Shown here one piece after another: positions 6,715-7,205 of a stretch of DNA of 7,205 bases (position 1 is its first letter; every line of letters begins with the position of its first letter). The position numbers were made by a program, and so were the translations under genes. Source of the stretch: Actinomycetes bacterium (GTDB taxonomy: Bacteria; Actinomycetota; Thermoleophilia; Solirubrobacterales; Solirubrobacteraceae); assembly GCA_023405705.1 (NCBI GenBank), contig JAEXXR010000114.1:1-7205 (forward strand), in the 5' to 3' direction. The notes under the pieces are model-generated. The model was given only the letters and a program-made list of their open reading frames with translations, was not told the origin of the DNA and did no database searches.

Positions 6715-7205
6715 CTACGGCGTCGTGGTCGTCGGGTTTCTGTCGGCGCCGACGGTCACGACGACCTGCGCCGTGCACGGCTCCGGCGCCTGGATCGCAC
6801 AGGCGGCCGTCTCGGAGTCCGGGCGGATCGCCGAGACGGTGTCGGCGGTGAGGCCGAGCACTCTGGCGACCTCGTTCGCGGCCGCCTCCTGGTTGTTGCG
6901 GTACTCGACGACGGTGACGCCGCGCTGGGCGTCGCTCGCGTCGCCGATCGGGCCCTGTCTGTAGCCGTCGGCGGTCAGCTCGCCCATCACTCTGCTGGCG
7001 AGGCCGGTCACGCCGGTGCCGTTGAGGACCGTGACGACGACCGTGTCGCGCGCCGGGCCGGCCGCCGCTCTCTGCTGCGGTCTGGTCGCTCTTCTCGCCG
7101 CTCTGCCGCTGCCGCCCTCGGGCGTGACGACCTGCGCCGCTCTCGACGGCTCGTCGTCGCCTCTGCCGAGCAGCAGGAAGGCGCCACCGCCGACGACGAC
7201 CAGCG
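6715..7205 (-). CDS. Membrane-anchored LytR_C domain protein (5' end off window)
   Basis: 162 complete residues are visible; the N-terminus lies beyond the right edge. The first visible residues (LVVVGGGAFLLL, 1-12) are the end of a membrane helix, followed by a low-complexity Arg/Ala/Pro/Gly linker to about residue 52. A LytR_C domain (the C-terminal domain of LytR-CpsA-Psr proteins) begins at TVVVTVLNGTGVTGLASRVM (about 54-73) and continues through GVTVVEYRNNQEAAANEVAR (95-114) and VLGLTADTVSAIRPD (115-129). Only about 40 residues separate helix and LytR_C domain, so the catalytic LCP domain is absent from its usual place. This looks like a stand-alone LytR_C protein, a common actinobacterial type of unknown exact function at the cell envelope. 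Cys135 and Cys143 near the C-terminus could form a disulfide outside the cell. The reading frame runs open from the window edge, so the GTG at 7011 inside it is not the start. It heads the cluster with the ComA-like and FlgD-Ig genes. Confidence 0.85.
   Translation of the reverse strand, partial: LVVVGGGAFLLLGRGDDEPSRAAQVVTPEGGSGRAARRATRPQQRAAAGPARDTVVVTVLNGTGVTGLASRVMGELTADGYRQGPIGDASDAQRGVTVVEYRNNQEAAANEVARVLGLTADTVSAIRPDSETAACAIQAPEPCTAQVVVTVGADRNPTTTTP

Noticed and set aside
6108..6851. Plus-strand ORF of 247 codons
   Set aside because: It is antisense to the ComA-like gene and the end of the LytR_C gene. It contains repeated Arg/Asp/Leu stretches and no recognisable domain.

Overview
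The window is very GC-rich (over 70% by eye) and about 97% coding. It holds seven genes packed with gaps of 25 to 80 bases. The base composition, GTG starts, scarcity of Shine-Dalgarno sequences, a LytR_C protein and frequent AGA arginine codons suggest a high-GC actinobacterium, possibly a deep-branching soil lineage such as Thermoleophilia/Solirubrobacterales (Conexibacter-like). The taxon is inferred from style and gene content, not from a marker gene.

Left part: a MOP-superfamily polysaccharide/lipid-linked oligosaccharide flippase lies on the minus strand and runs off the left edge. A 44-base divergent spacer separates it from a plus-strand run of three genes: an unrecognised 154-aa soluble protein, a complete carotenoid oxygenase (RPE65/CCD family) with all four iron-ligand histidines, and a YqgE/AlgH family protein. 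The three are spaced 44 and 80 bases apart and may be co-transcribed, but they share no obvious pathway.

Right part: the AlgH gene converges on a minus-strand cluster separated by 46 bases. Read in transcription order from the right edge, the cluster contains (a) a membrane-anchored protein with a LytR_C domain, whose N-terminus is off the window, (b) a ComA-like phosphosulfolactate synthase, and (c) a 601-aa membrane-anchored protein with FlgD-type Ig-like modules and a C-terminal region resembling the large subunit of N,N-dimethylformamidase, interrupted by a calcium-loop-like Asp-rich motif. Genes (b) and (c) overlap by four bases (GTGA), so they are probably translationally coupled.

This operon is the most unusual part of the window. 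It joins a cytosolic enzyme known mainly from coenzyme M/sulfonate biosynthesis to two envelope-anchored proteins of unknown role. No gap exceeds 80 bases. I see no RNA genes, mobile elements, CRISPR arrays or notable repeats.
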